From Echinostoma caproni (lineage: Eukaryota > Platyhelminthes > Trematoda > Plagiorchiida > Echinostomatidae): a stretch of 36,491 nucleotides of DNA. Below the pieces are notes generated by a model that saw only the letters and a program-made list of their open reading frames with translations, did not search any database and was not told the origin of the DNA. How positions within the stretch are numbered: the first letter of the stretch is position 1; the number at the start of each line of letters is the position of its first letter. The translations under genes were made by a program, and so were the position numbers. The DNA lies in contig UZAN01044390.1 of assembly GCA_900618425.1 (NCBI GenBank), positions 1 through 36,491 of the forward strand. The letters are read 5' to 3'. Below, piece after piece: positions 1 through 12,700 of this stretch.

Positions 1-1140
1 TCTTGTATACAAATCAGACAAGTATGAACGTGAATCCGGGAACGGAGAACAAGTGATAAACCCGAGATTTTCGTGAACAATGAACGTATGTTCGTACTCA
101 GTAGTGATGGGACGGACATTTTTGACGGAGGGGNGTGCAGTTAAGAGCAACTTGCCATCCGGCCCGGTTGTGCTTTTTGTGTGAATTCCGAAATCCGAGA
201 GAATTGAGTGTGGTTGAATCAAATTGTGATGTGAATCCGTTCGGGTGGTTGAGTAGAAGTATTTCCGATCTGGTATATCGACGAACAAATGCCATAATAA
301 TGACAAAAAAACCTTCAAATTTGATGAGATGTGATAACACGAGATTGTAGCGCAGCCAGTCAAAGGGCGCGCATGGTATGGTTTGAGATAGAACATCTGG
401 CAGATTAGCTCATGTTGGACGAGGATGAAGTTGGAAGCTGGAACGCCTAAATTAAATAGGACGTGCGTTCAGGTTACAATTGAGGAGTTACATGATAACT
501 GACTAAGTGGCTTACAATGTCCCATGTCAAATGGATTTTGACTTGTACGGTGTAACCCTGTAAATGGCTGTGCTTACCGTATTATGACTAGCTGGATTCC
601 GTTTCTGTATTGACCACTTGATGGATATACTTTTATGTGTTTAGACAACTTCGTTGTATGACATGCATAAGTGACACGTCAGGTGTAAATCAGTTGATAG
701 ACTATGCATGAAGAGGTCACCAAAGGCAGCACAACTTTGCTCAAAAATTAATTAGTGGGTATTATGGATAACACGCACCCGAATTGGATGGCGGGTAATT
801 TGTTCCAAGTTTGGATTGGATAACCCGATTGGTCGTTTTATCCGCTCTTTCATTGGGATTGATATCTGAACAAAATTCCAACGTCTGCCTTCTCCCTTTT
901 AACTAATATTAATTGTCTCAGACTGTTTACTTCCAACAATCTCTTTCTATTCTCAATTAAACAGAACTGATTTCCAGTGTTTGAGAATAAACCCACGAGA
1001 ACACATGTTTCATTCTTCATCATTGAACAAATCCGTTTCTCACTTAGTGACTTTGAGCAGTTAGGCGAGATGAAGCTTGATTTATCACAGGTGTTCGAAA
1101 ACTGTAACGTGTCACTCCATTTCATGCGTTTTCCTCGTAG

Positions 1141-1400
1141 ACTGGGACCACCGAAATTACGCTGAATATACAATACTGGTGAGATACAACAAGAGCGAAT
1201 CTGCGATTTTATTGCCTCCCAGTGTATGGTTGACTGGATACACTTGGGTTTTGAGTAAAGAAGAAGCCCGAAGGATAATCAGTTCAAATGGATCAATTCT
1301 ATTGTAAGTATTACACACCGGAAAATCATTTTCTGTTTTAAGAATGTACTTTTAATTTCAGTGATACCTATGTCGTATGTCAAGTTTCAGTACTTGTGTG
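1141..1400 (+). CDS. Two candidate exons of an unrecognised gene (58-nt intron)
   Basis: An acceptor (TTTTCCTCGTAG) ends at 1140. The frame then stays open, from WDHRNYAEYTILVRYNKSES through VWLTGYTWVLSKEEARRII, to a strong donor ATT|GTAAGT at 1303/1304. A good acceptor (TTTTAATTTCAG) ends at 1361. The phase is kept across the 58-nt intron into FDTYVVCQVSVLV, ending at TG|GTAACG (1400/1401). A 32-nt interval to the next AG would give an immediate stop. No domain is recognised. An upstream open stretch (978-1090, with SDFEQLGEMKLDLSQ) is also flanked by splice-like sites, but its phase does not match. A minus-strand frame (1173-850) overlaps. The phase match could be luck. Confidence 0.3.
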
Positions 1401-1875
1401 GTAACGATATCCTCTTAATTCCTTATGAACAGAACAACTTTCAAACATTAAGGTTGTCCACCTTCTGCAGTTCATATGATCATTGGGCAGCATGAATTTC
1501 GAGTTTCGTTCTTGTTGGAGTTCATCAGCCTGATCTTTTTGTGCACACTAGACCCATTCATGGGGAAATGCGTTTTTTTCAATCGTATGACACATGAAGT
1601 CGTATATTAATTATACCATCCGGGTAATTAATGAAGTTATTTTGGAACTTAGATTTTTATTCACCTGTAGCTTAGAATCACAGTCCATCGGAAGTTAACA
1701 CTGTCTGGATTGACATTCGTACTGAATTCATGCTCCTGGATAAGTCTATGAAGTACGCGTTTTCTAAGGATGCATTAACTCAAGTATGAAGGTCTTTTAT
1801 GCAAACAGTATTATTGAGATCACCTTCAACAGTCGACGGAGAAGCGTCTTTTCAATTCCCGAACATGCAGTCAAA

Positions 1876-2251
1876 TCAGACCGAGGAATGACCCATTTTT
1901 ACAATCCACAGACATGGATTTTCTATCTGACAGCGATTGTTTGCATTCACACTAAACAAAACACCCACGGTCACATGCTTTCGGTGCACGCTTCCGCCAT
2001 GTCTGGTCTCCACCGGGTGAAATACACAGACAATCATTGTGCGATTGCTATTCGGATAGGCGAATCGACCTGACAATTTGCTCCCTAGTCGCTGCGATCA
2101 GACTCGACTATTTGGGACAACATAGTTGACAATAGACTTACTTCCTTGGCCTTTCGTAGACCAACAATGACCAATCTAAGTGATATTCCGAACCCGATGG
2201 ATCCTTTGTTGTCTCCACATAAATAAACGCTAAAATCAAACTAAACACCAT
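1876..2251 (-). CDS. Candidate two-exon minus-strand gene fragment, unrecognised
   Basis: ATG at 2251 opens 36 codons beginning MVFSLILAFIYV, a hydrophobic signal-like start, then KDPSGSEYHLDWSLL, up to AGGAA|GTAAGT (donor at 2141). An acceptor ending at 2081 keeps the phase and joins to a frame that runs to a stop at about 1876 (RFAYPNSNRTMIVCVFHPVE and onward, two cysteines near the end). The acceptor has a poor pyrimidine tract, and a plus-strand frame of 95 codons overlaps. No family recognised. Confidence 0.2.
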
Positions 2252-2985
2252 TTTCCTATCATTAAATCAATACATAATGAATATGAAAGAAAAGCTCACT
2301 ATGGTGACCGCAGTCATTCAATCATTCAAAGATTGTGTCACAATAAACGGGAATTTCAAACTACTTGATTCGAGCCCATGAAATTAGGGCAAACTATGCC
2401 CATACATTTTCTGATAAACGCGATCCTGTAAAACACTAATAACAAGAGCAGTGGATCATTAAGCTCGTGTCAGTAAATACTGTGCCAGCATCACTCGCGT
2501 GATAATCAGCATGAAGATCAAACCCTGTACATTTATACATCACAAACTGAAAAGATTGCATTTGTTACACACAGTCAAAAACATGCGCGCACTGACTCAA
2601 AAAATAAAATACGCACATTCCTTCAACCCTAGACCAATCACAAACGTTATACATTTAATGCAAATCTCTCAAATTCTGTTTATTCTCCGTATGATAATCG
2701 ACTTGAAGGGGAACTTCCCAAAAGAGGCAAACGTGATCAAAAAGAAATATTTTTCGTTTCTTCCGGTCGTAGGTAATCCANGTAGGTAATCCAAACATTT
2801 CTATGCAGATTAAATGTTAAGCTTGTCATGGATTGTTTGTTGTTAGCCTTTATTTGATATATGGATGCTGAAACAGTTGACCTGCCGGCGAACGTGCTGA
2901 TCACATGACTGGGATGACCTTCTTGACCGATCAATCATTTAGGGTATATCATCCACATTCGTCTGTGCACAACAAACAGCTTTAG

Positions 2986-3398
2986 AATAGATACGACCTA
3001 AACTATCTCAATCCAGAACCATCTCTGACTAAGCAACTCGCCGATTTTCAAGTAAGTAAAATATTTCAGCATATTGCAGCATACATCGGTGGATTGATGG
3101 ACTGTCAGGTAACACCTATGGGTGTAATATTTGGATAGATAAACAGTTGTATGCGCGTTTAGTGATTGGAGACATGCAATTAACATTACCCAATAATCAA
3201 TCTTCGCCAAAGAGAATACATTTACCGAGAAAGATTTCTTCAAACAAAATGCCCAGTTATCGTTGGATAGGCTCTTGTTACCTGTATAATGAAGAAATGA
3301 ATAATATTTTGCTTGTTTATAGTTTGGAACCTATGCTTCGGATAATATCTTACGCACATGGTGAACAAGTTTCAGTTTCCAACAAAAGAGCTCAGTGA
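2986..3398 (+). CDS. Candidate terminal exons of an unrecognised gene (38-nt intron)
   Basis: An acceptor-like GCTTTAG ends at 2985 and is followed by 41 open codons (NRYDLNYLNPEPSLTKQL ... HIAAYIGGLMDCQ) to a donor CAG|GTAACA at 3108/3109. A 38-nt interval ends in AAACAG at 3146. After it, phase 0 continues for 83 codons (LYARLVIGDMQL ... RWIGSCYLYNEE) to TGA at 3398. Introns of 30-60 nt occur in flukes. The interval holds an in-frame TAG and would shift the frame if retained. No domain recognised, and a minus-strand frame of 81 codons covers part of the region. Confidence 0.27.
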
Positions 3399-3684
3399 AA
3401 CACACTTCATCTTTTTTAAGAACCACATCATCTCTGAGTTCTAACCGGATAACGAAGTTTTAGATCTGAAACTTTTGGATGAATAGACCCTTATTACACA
3501 ACGGTAATGACGATTGTATATCCTACTTATGCACTCCCAACAAAGTGAATATTAGAATATATGTTACGTTTTCCTACTGCGCGTTTTGAGAGATAGTTGA
3601 CTTATAGTTAACCTTATTCAGGCGATATGCTTTGTTCTTTTCCCGATAGTATTTCTCTGGTTATAGTTATGATGCTAGTTGTAG

Positions 3685-3710
3685 TGGTATTGGTATTGGT
3701 ATTGGTATTG
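3685..3710. repeat. (TGGTAT)n microsatellite
   Basis: Four consecutive TGGTAT hexamers followed by degenerate TTGGTGG sequence. Confidence 0.9.
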
Positions 3711-4093
3711 ATAGTGTTGGTGGTGGCAATCGTTCCTGTTCGTAATCATGTTAATTGCTTTTGTAATCGTTAACGTCATCTTTATCAAGCAGGTTAAGTC
3801 GTTTTTATAGCGCCTTCAATAACGGTTAGCTCAACTATACCTTATCTTGTCCTGGCTCCATGTGATTCAATATATCAAGCCCCGAGGATGACGTCACTGC
3901 TTCCCATAACCAAACAGTACTTTATGATAATTATGGGGTCACCCATTCAGGTATCTGTCACACTTTACTGTGTGCAACCCACTAGTGGCAACAAGGAAGA
4001 GTGATCATGAATTTCTTATAGTTGACATATATAGATCATCGAAGTACGTACGATTTACCTTAAAACAATCAACTGTTTTCCCTGTTTTAACAG

Positions 4094-4162
4094 CCCTTGA
4101 GGATTTGAAATGTTCAAAGTAGCTGAAGCAACTTCTCGTGTCAACCATAAACCGCAGACGAA
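4094..4162 (+). other. Splice-flanked 69-base block with no open frame
   Basis: A strong acceptor (GTTTTCCCTGTTTTAACAG) ends at 4093 and GTAAGT starts at 4163. All three phases contain stops, so it could only be a UTR or non-coding exon, or a chance pair of signals. Confidence 0.15.
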
Positions 4163-7100
4163 GTAAGTCACCGAAAACGTTTAGTACACGATCCGTGCTT
4201 GGCCTTCATCAAAATCAGCAGATTTAGGAAAACTCAGTTATGTTGAAAATTCCATAGTCATTTCGTCTGCAATAGATTGCACAATAATCAAACGGAATTG
4301 CAAATGATTACTTAGCTATCCTTGCACGCACGATTGCTTTAAATCAGTGAACCAGTTCTTTTTAAATTGTTGGTTTTATAGCCTAATACCGTGCAAACGC
4401 GCTCATATTCATTCCAACGAATAACTGCGTTCTAACAGAATCAATCACATGTTTTGTAAAACACGTGATTGAATACCAAGGTGAACAGGTCTAATGGACA
4501 ATTAACATTAAACTAATGCCCAATATTCACAGCGTTTTCATATTTCCTCTTCCATTCTTAATAAATCTTCGGTAAGCTTTTGTGTTGATCTCGCACAAAA
4601 CCTATTGGAGCAAACCGCTCGCCGGTTGTTTTATGCACAAAAGGACAGTGAAGCAAGTCACACAGTCTCATGGAAAATCCATTAACCGGGACCTACCACA
4701 TGTGTAAAAGTGAGGTCGTAGAAGTGGCCAAAACCCGAGGTTGGGTGAGGGGGGGTGGATCTACTGTGCACGAGCAAAAACAGAACAAATATCAGTGATC
4801 AAAAGGAGTGTAAACTTTCAGAAGCCGCCGAACTGAGTGGTAACTTTCTCTGAGCCGCAGGACACCTTCACGTACAAACAATGCTTCATTCATTGAAGGT
4901 TTTTCTATCATTGATTTGTTTGTTTCATTCTGTCCAAACGTAAGTTTCACAGTTAGTTGAAAAGTTAATATAAACCACCATTCCACATGTTTCATTGTAT
5001 TGAACGACAATCAGATGGGGATTGAATCATGTCAACATTGTGGTCGGTACCAAAACAGCTTTGCATTGGATTTTCAAAAACACAATTGGTAAATTGTCTG
5101 GTCACTAATTTTGAGGTGGAGCAGAATTGCGTGGAATCCGTGGTCTGTTTTATTCCCGCGAACCGCGAAAGTCAACCGATAAACTGGTCTCCCTGAAGCG
5201 ACCGAGCAGTCGGTCACCACCCATTCACTCGACAGCATCACAGTTTCTACGACAACTTTTCGATGACTTTATACGAAGACTTGGGGTTCGATTACGTTTC
5301 TGAAAGCTTAGAACGACAGGCTGGGGAAGCGAGATGGTGAAAGAAAGTGTAGCAGAGTCTCACACACTTTTCGAAATGTCAAAGCCCCGTCGGAGGTTGC
5401 CTGAACATAAAGTGACGACAAACGTAGATAAAGAAATAACATCCTGGTGGGATCTATGCTGGAAAAAGTGAAGAGAAGAGCGATGACTTATCACATATCG
5501 GCTACCAAGCGCATAAGCATGCATTCGGAACGGTCGGATAACGGATGGTGACATCTATCGCGCGTGTTACCCTCTCGGTTTGGAGCCATTACAAATTAGC
5601 CAATCATATTGCCCTTCGTAACAAGCGGTGGTACCTTAACCGACCAACCGGCAACATGAATTTAATAAATTGACAACTTTTACTCCAAAATTGAAAGTAG
5701 GTGATTTGGTTCTACGAAATTTAATTGAGCAACACCCAACTTCCTTTGTCTCGGTATATGTGAGACTAGCTGTAGTTCAATAAATCTCTTTGGGGCAACC
5801 CACATACTTCAGCAGTTCCTCGTGCACGTTTCGACGCGGAATCGAGAAGTTCGATCTGTTACTGCATCATCCAATCATCCTATTTTGTGTTTGTAAATCG
5901 CTTTTATTGGTTACTCGGTAAAATTGTCCAAAAACCGGATAATGTGTCTTGAGCGTGTTTTGCTTTCAGTACGTCGGTTAAACTCATGAATGACGGAACA
6001 ATTAATACTCAAATGACCGGACTCTAATTATCAGAAGGTGCCAAATAGGTCAAGGTGTAATATTGGCTTGGAACGTTCAAACTCCGAGTTCCTGTCATTC
6101 ATTATGGATACTATGTATCTGAATACGTAGATGATCCTTCAACCTGCTCCATTTACGCACACTGGCGTCGAAGCGTCACCAATAGGTTCCAAATTGGGAC
6201 TACATGTGCATAACTCATTAACCGTGATCAGTGGATACAACAATCACATTTTACGGACGACAGCTGAGTCTGTGATAAGGTTGATAAGGTATTAACCGAG
6301 CTGATTTCTCCAAATTACGGAGAGGAGAAAGTTACACAGTTTTCGGATGTACGAGTCAGATTTCGTTTTAATTTTCGAGAAAGTTTTATTTAGCTAGCAT
6401 TACACTCCAAAGTCATCACCCAATCATCATTGAGGGTTCAAGACAGTTGTTGTGTACATCAGACCAAAGATTCCTATTAAAAAGGACTTTTTACAGTATA
6501 AAATGATTGTAGCTTATAACCTTCATTCATTCCGTGGTGATTCGCTCATAGTCATTTTACAGCAGATCTGTTGCTGCTCGTACAGTACTTACTATAGATT
6601 GAGAACACAAATATACAACGCAAGAATCTCTATAACTCTGATGCACTTGTTATGTGATATATCCCCTAGGTTTCAGTTCTAGGCTTTCTCGAATATCTTT
6701 CTGTACTATTTCACAGTGACATTGTAGATGTTTAAACGTTTGTGACAAAATTTTCCAACCACCCTTTCTTAACCTCTGAATACTTTGGGCAATTTCACTG
6801 TAACTGTTCGCTCAAATAAAAGGTCCAGATTCGCAATTCAGTTGCACAAACTGTGTGGTGGCTTCGCGCACAAACCATTCATGTTTTTAAACTAGCTCAG
6901 TGATCTATCACTGAGCATAGTCCCGGCTACAGCTACAGCAAATAAAGCAACTAAATGCCAGCTAAGTTTTAGCATATTTTCTTTACGATGTCTATTTTGG
7001 GTATTTTGTGTAAATAAAGCAATAATACGACCTCAACCGTGAGTTGCGTGTGATGGAATCGGGAAGGTCTAATCCACTGGGAAATGCTTGGAAAGAACAT

Positions 7101-8299
7101 GACAGTAGGGAAGAATCTCTAAAAAGCCCAATTGCATCGAGTCAATGAGGCAATTTAACAAGAAGACCGGAGAGGATAAATGTTTAAAAAACGGAGGGAA
7201 CTTATGGAACAACCCTGTATTTAATAGTCAGTTAGGGATACGTCGTGGTGCACGTCGTCTTTTAAGGCTTAGATAAATCCATCAAGCTTCAACAAAAGCA
7301 AAAATTGTAGATGCTGAAGATGTTTCACTAGGGTATCTATGTAGCACTTCAACCATGCACCAAACTCCTAACAAATCTTACACTTTCGAGACTGACATCC
7401 ATCATCACATAAGCTTCCTGTAATGACATCCCTCCTGGAAGACTCAAGCATGTCAATTGTTATCAATTGTGGATTTGTAAATATCTTCTGCCATTGAGGT
7501 TGTGGCTTTATTCTTGCTGTTCATCGCATTCGCCTAACGGAGATTTTCAGGTTCCCTGAGACCGCCAGTTTTGCTGCTTTGGTGCGCGAATTTTAACCCA
7601 AGTGTAGTACCCGTATCCGTACACGTGTACATAACATCCGACGTGTTCTTCTTTGAATAATCTCCTTATTTTGGGTGATAAAATGCTGTCTCTTCTCTTT
7701 ATTTGCCTTTCGTGTCCGATAATATGGCGCTTACCGCGATTTCTTGTTGCAATCACATTAGTGGTGAAGCTGTGGTCAGTAATTTCTCATGACCGCCTGG
7801 AATCATTTGTCCTATATTGCAAAGAATTTGCATTTTAACCCCAAAATACTTCACTAGGAGAAATCATGTAAATTGATGATCGCGTTATCATTGAATAGCT
7901 GGTTGCATTGCCCCTCTTTTTTGGCCCAAACAAGATTATCAACATTTTATTCGCACGCAGCAGAACAAAGCGGAACCTCTGAGAAAAGTATTCAATTGCA
8001 TTCAAACCTCACCATTCACATTTACTTCTAGTCTTCTTATGCGATAGATCCAATTCAAGCTACTATTCAAATTAGGGAGAACATTTTTGACGACATTGGC
8101 GAATGAATTCAAACTTTACTCATAAACAAAAAATGATTTACAGCTGACTATTGTTCGAAAACCACCAACTTCACAAACAAGTCTGGGTTTATTCAATCAA
8201 TACATCATTTAAAAGAACCATTATTGAGGTTTACTGTCTTTGGAGTCTAGAAGTGATGTGTGTATCCAATTTCCAATTTTGGGTTGGAAACCAGAGATA

Positions 8300-8338
8300 T
8301 GTGTGTGTGTGTGGGTGTGGGTGTGGGTGTGGGTGTGC
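8300..8338. repeat. (TG)n/(GGGTGT)n microsatellite
   Basis: A TG run passes into four GGGTGT hexamers. It generates a Cys/Gly-rich stretch in an 88-codon frame that is therefore not a gene. Confidence 0.92.
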
Positions 8339-9275
8339 TCCTAATCTGCCGATCAGCGTATCCTGGGGATCCTCCGCAAATCCTATTCAAGTGCGCCTAA
8401 CATCTTGTCTTCACTGACAGTGATACAGACCGGTTTGCACCGAGGGAAAAACTCCGTGTGTTAACTCCGTTCGAAATTCCCGTTAAAAATCAGGTTTTCA
8501 CAGTCAGGAGTAAGTATGTGTACAGTGAGGTGCAACCAACATTCCGGAAAGAGTTCATGTCCAGTTAAAAGCTTCCAATCAGCAATTGAAGAAGTAAGCT
8601 GGCGATTTGATGACCTATGTGACAATAGGCTATTCGCTTTTACCAATCGAACTCCTCCTTTCGGTATTTAAAATCAATTGTTTCTCTACAATACCATTCT
8701 GCGCTATTTTTTTATAACAGCAGCAAAGCAAACGACAGTGGAGATGTACCATGCCTTTTCCCCCGCGAATTTGTTTTCTGCTGACAATATTACTACTTAC
8801 ACCTCCCTAGCTTGGCTTGGAAGCAAACAAATATCGTTTTGCTCCGGACCATCTACAAAGCTAATGCCAATAGATCCCAGGAAAGCAGGCCATTTACTGA
8901 GCTTTTTCCTATTTATCAACGCAAGGAGAACAATGTGGGCAGAATTTATGTCACCTGTCAATTTTGGGTGCCTTTATGTACCCCGGTATCACAGTGTAAC
9001 TCATCGATTAGATACAATGAGCTTAACTAGGGCTACACTAACTAACTTTGTTATTAGAAATGAATCGACTGTAAAAACTATGATTTAGTAATTTATTTCA
9101 ATGTGAAGCCTCGTTTTTCACTACGAACTGAGATTAGACCCCTTAATCAGAACCTTTGTTATATTTTACTCGCAAGGCGCGCATTCCTTATTTTCGCTCG
9201 CTCCTCTCACGTGCTTTGTCGGGGAGTTCTTTCATTGTTCCCGTTCACATTACGTTCTGTATTGAATGTTTGCAG

Positions 9276-9484
9276 TGTGTAGTAGTAGTTTTAATCACTG
9301 CAATATCAGCGCTACTAGTTGATAGGAGTACTGTGTATGGTAATAGCCTTATTTCAGCCCCATGTAAGGATTGTGATGCTTATAGATTTTTCTATGACTC
9401 TCCGGATTCTTTCATTGGCAAATTGTTATGTCCAGGAAATTCAAATGGACTCAGTACCGTTTTTGTGGCAGACAAGAATGAAAC
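9276..9484 (+). CDS. Candidate internal exon of an unrecognised membrane protein
   Basis: An acceptor (GAATGTTTGCAG) ends at 9275 and a donor (AACAG|GTGAAG) starts at 9485. Between them phase 0 is open: CVVVVLITAISALLV is a good membrane segment, followed by an extracellular-looking stretch with cysteines (APCKDCDAYRFFYDSPD, then KLLCPGNSNG) and an N-glycosylation sequon (NET). The frame is open from 9156. A second frame, 9319-9747 (142 codons), overlaps and is longer, and only one can be real. No family recognised. Confidence 0.22.
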
Positions 9485-9749
9485 AGGTGAAGTGTCCTGT
9501 GTCTGATGAGATTGGTCTTTGGGGACATCAAAAGATTATCCGAAATCACAGAGTAAATTGTTGGTTTAATTCGAGTTATGATATAATCTATGAAATTGCA
9601 GTTGGTGCTATCGGAGTCAAAATACCACATTTTGGGCAACCCCCTTTTTCCGCCGTTGTGCATTGCCGTGAGAGCTGTTTCACGAACCTGGTTGAGGTTA
9701 ACCTAAAATTATCAATCGGTTCCAGACACGACAATCGAAGAATGTAATG

Positions 9750-12700
9750 TCACTATCAGACAAGTGATCCGTCATTGTCTGATGAGAACGCAGATGTCAA
9801 TCTGCGAGGGACGCTGATGGATTAAAGCTCTAAGTATATGTTTTCCGGAGCTTTCCAGAGATCCACGCATCCTAGTGGGAATTTCTAGCAAACGTACCAA
9901 NAAAATCCGGAGTTAATGTTCAAATTGGACTAACTTCCCATCTGCGCTGTATGTTCTCCAATCTCCTTCGAGTCGCTGCAATGTTCATTAACTTACAAAT
10001 TAACATTGACGGACTGCCATTGTATGTGTCGTCAGGTATACAATAATAGTCGATACAGTGTTATGTATATGACTTCAACCACTGTTGATCCTACGTCGTG
10101 GCTGTATATACCGGACAGTGTAAACCAGTCTCCGGTTCGACTGTACGATGTCAACTGAAGGTCATAATAAGTGACTCTCTGGCGCGAATGGTTGTGAGGC
10201 AAGTGAAAAGCTTCAGGGGCCACTAAGGCTGTGACAAGAGCGGATAGTATTTTAATGGTCGTATTAATTAATTGAAACTTGCACACCAATCTACGTCCAT
10301 CTGAACGCTTCCGCCGAAGAATAAAAGCCATACATCATATCCATATCTCCCCATTTGAAGCCCTTTTCATCGAGGTAATAAATTGCTTTTCCTTGGATTA
10401 CATGCACTTGGTTTTACTGTGTGTCCGGAAACGATCATTGTCCCGGTAGATGCCTTCCAAATACGACCGATTACATCGCANCATTAGACGAGCCAATACC
10501 AGGCAATCGAATGAACGCTTCACACTCATGTGCCCCGCAAATCCAGCCGAATCGGCTCGTAAATGTCCTACTCGGTGATTTCGGACGTTCGGAAGCTACG
10601 GAAAACAGATTACTTTATTTAGGACCTGTATTCCCAAAACATATCTTACCCCATATATAAAGTATTTGCATAATATGATATTGTCCGGTGCCATTTATTT
10701 GCTTTCTCGTACCTCGTGTATATCTTCCAGATATTTTTCTAATTCCCTACTTAAATGCTTTGTTTGCAAAGAAGGACCAATAGTATGTTCCTGAGAACAT
10801 TGCCGCATAAAATGTGCATTGTTTAATTCATTTGACTAAGGACGCCGAAGTATGTGGCCAACTGGATAGATTTCTGTTTGCACCTTGGATACAATTAAGT
10901 GTTCAATATATAGAACTGTCAAACTAGCACAACGATAATATGGAAGCATTATTGAACGGCACTCCTATTCTGTCGTTGTTGCTACTCCTGCTGATGCTTC
11001 TGTTATTGTTGCTGTTGTTGTTGTTGTTGTTGTTGTTGGACTATTCTATGCACTGGATGAGTTCAAAGTTTACTTATCTTGCTTTTGTCCATAAGCCCCT
11101 GAATTCCCCTCTCCTGTGTGTATTTCTCTGTAAAGAGATTAGACCACATGTACATAAAAGTTCCACCTCCGCCATTTGACAAAGTGATTTTACCACCCAC
11201 AAACAGCGTTCCTCTTTGTTTTTCTATATTTTCTTACTTTTCAATTGTGAGCTCCTGTCTCCTGACTACTTTTGATACTTATCAAATACCATGTATTACA
11301 ACACCAATAATCTTATTATCCATTCTTCAGATGTATTGTATGGTCCAATTTTCAATGTGCAATGCAATGATCACTATTTTGAAAAATGAATGGTAGCGAA
11401 GGGCTCAATCTGTTGGCAACCTATATGCAATTTATGAGGCTACTCCAAGTCTGTTTACGGTAAACGCGACTTGCCACGTAGAACAACGATTTTCAAGTCT
11501 TGATTGTCGTGGAAACCGGTAAGTGATGAATCGTTCGCCCGCCCTCCAAATAAACGATAACCTAGTGGAGGCATTCGACCTCAATCTGAATATGCTAATT
11601 TGGTGCGTAGGCGACGTAACATTATAGTTAGTTTCACTAGGTCAATTAATTTATTAACACCAGCGCAGAAAACCTGACGCACAACGTTAAACGTGCGCTG
11701 ACACTCATCTTCAATAAATCTCGGGCTGTGGAGTTGAATTAAACGTATTGACACTCCAAGTTACGGGAGTCCAAGTCACTAGGCATCCAAGTCATTTTCG
11801 GTAAGCACGAATATTGTAACTCATCTTTCATTATGCTATGACTAATGAAAAATCCCCTGGTTTAATGGGCCATTCCATTGAAGTGGAAATAAAGTGATGG
11901 CTTAAGAACGCAGCAAACCGCATCTGGGTACGCAGATATCCTGAAGACATCACAGCCATGTGAAATGTTTACTCCTCTTCTAACACAAAAAAATATTGAA
12001 ACCATACTCTTTATTTACCCATAAATATGTACTCGAGTAAATCGGCTGGGGATTGTAAGCTCAACAAGTATGTATTATAAATTGAGAATGACAAAGAAGA
12101 AAATTTAGGTCCACGGAACGCGAATTTGTCCGAAAGAAACTCCTCACGATTACCTAATACAAGTCCGGAGAAACCGATCTTGCTAAATTCCACATTACCT
12201 GCATCCCATACCAATTTATCGAATTTTGGCTTCGTAATAACAATGGCGATGGATTTTGTGGACCGCATTCCACAATGTCAAGAAACTAGGATTATAGCAA
12301 GTTTCAGTCTGACCATACTCCGGCGCTCAACGCTATATCATATCTATATACTATCAAAAACATTGGTGTTGGTGATTTCTCTGAGTTGGAAGTGTTGTTC
12401 GTTCCAACCTGGAAAACTCACTAATACCAACATCCACATTCCGCGCTACAATCATTCCACATCACTTTCAACACTAGCAAGGGCAACCTAGGCATCCTGA
12501 GTACTCAGAACGGCTAAATAGTCCATTGATCACAAATCGATTGTTCACTGACAGTGGAAAATCATCTCCGGCGAATTCTGGGGAAGTACAAACGATAGAG
12601 GACCATTGTGGTTGGACGAAACAAACAAATTTACCTAAGACAGTACTCTGAATAACTAATTTGCCATAAAAAGTTCTTCGATCACCTGATTAAGCAGCAA

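Larger units (their letters stand above)
3399..8100. other. Region without a supportable gene
   Basis: Frames here are short and uneven (longest about 76 codons) and none carries a recognisable motif. Apart from the TGGTAT repeat and the splice-flanked block at 4094-4162, nothing is called. It may be intergenic or intronic. Confidence 0.6.

Noticed and set aside
822..835. 14-base identity AACCCGATTGGTCG also present at the right end of the window
   Set aside because: A shared 14-mer is expected by chance in a window of this size, and the flanks do not align.
8151..8417. 88-codon frame rich in Cys and Gly
   Set aside because: Produced by the TG/GGGTGT microsatellite.
8678..9088. 136-codon plus-strand frame
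   Set aside because: No motif. A second frame (8812-9030) overlaps, and frames of this length are expected occasionally by chance in 36 kb of six-frame AT-rich DNA.
9319..9747. 142-codon plus-strand frame overlapping the 9276-9484 exon candidate
   Set aside because: No motif or clear splice context. The overlapping frame has the better acceptor/donor pair, and both may be chance.
10940..11179. 79-codon frame with a long poly-leucine membrane-like segment
   Set aside because: The leucines come from a TTG/CTG trinucleotide repeat. Flanking codons show no motif.
12011..12491. Overlapping frames on both strands (121 codons plus, 85 codons minus)
   Set aside because: No recognised motif, no convincing splice signals, and the two readings exclude each other.
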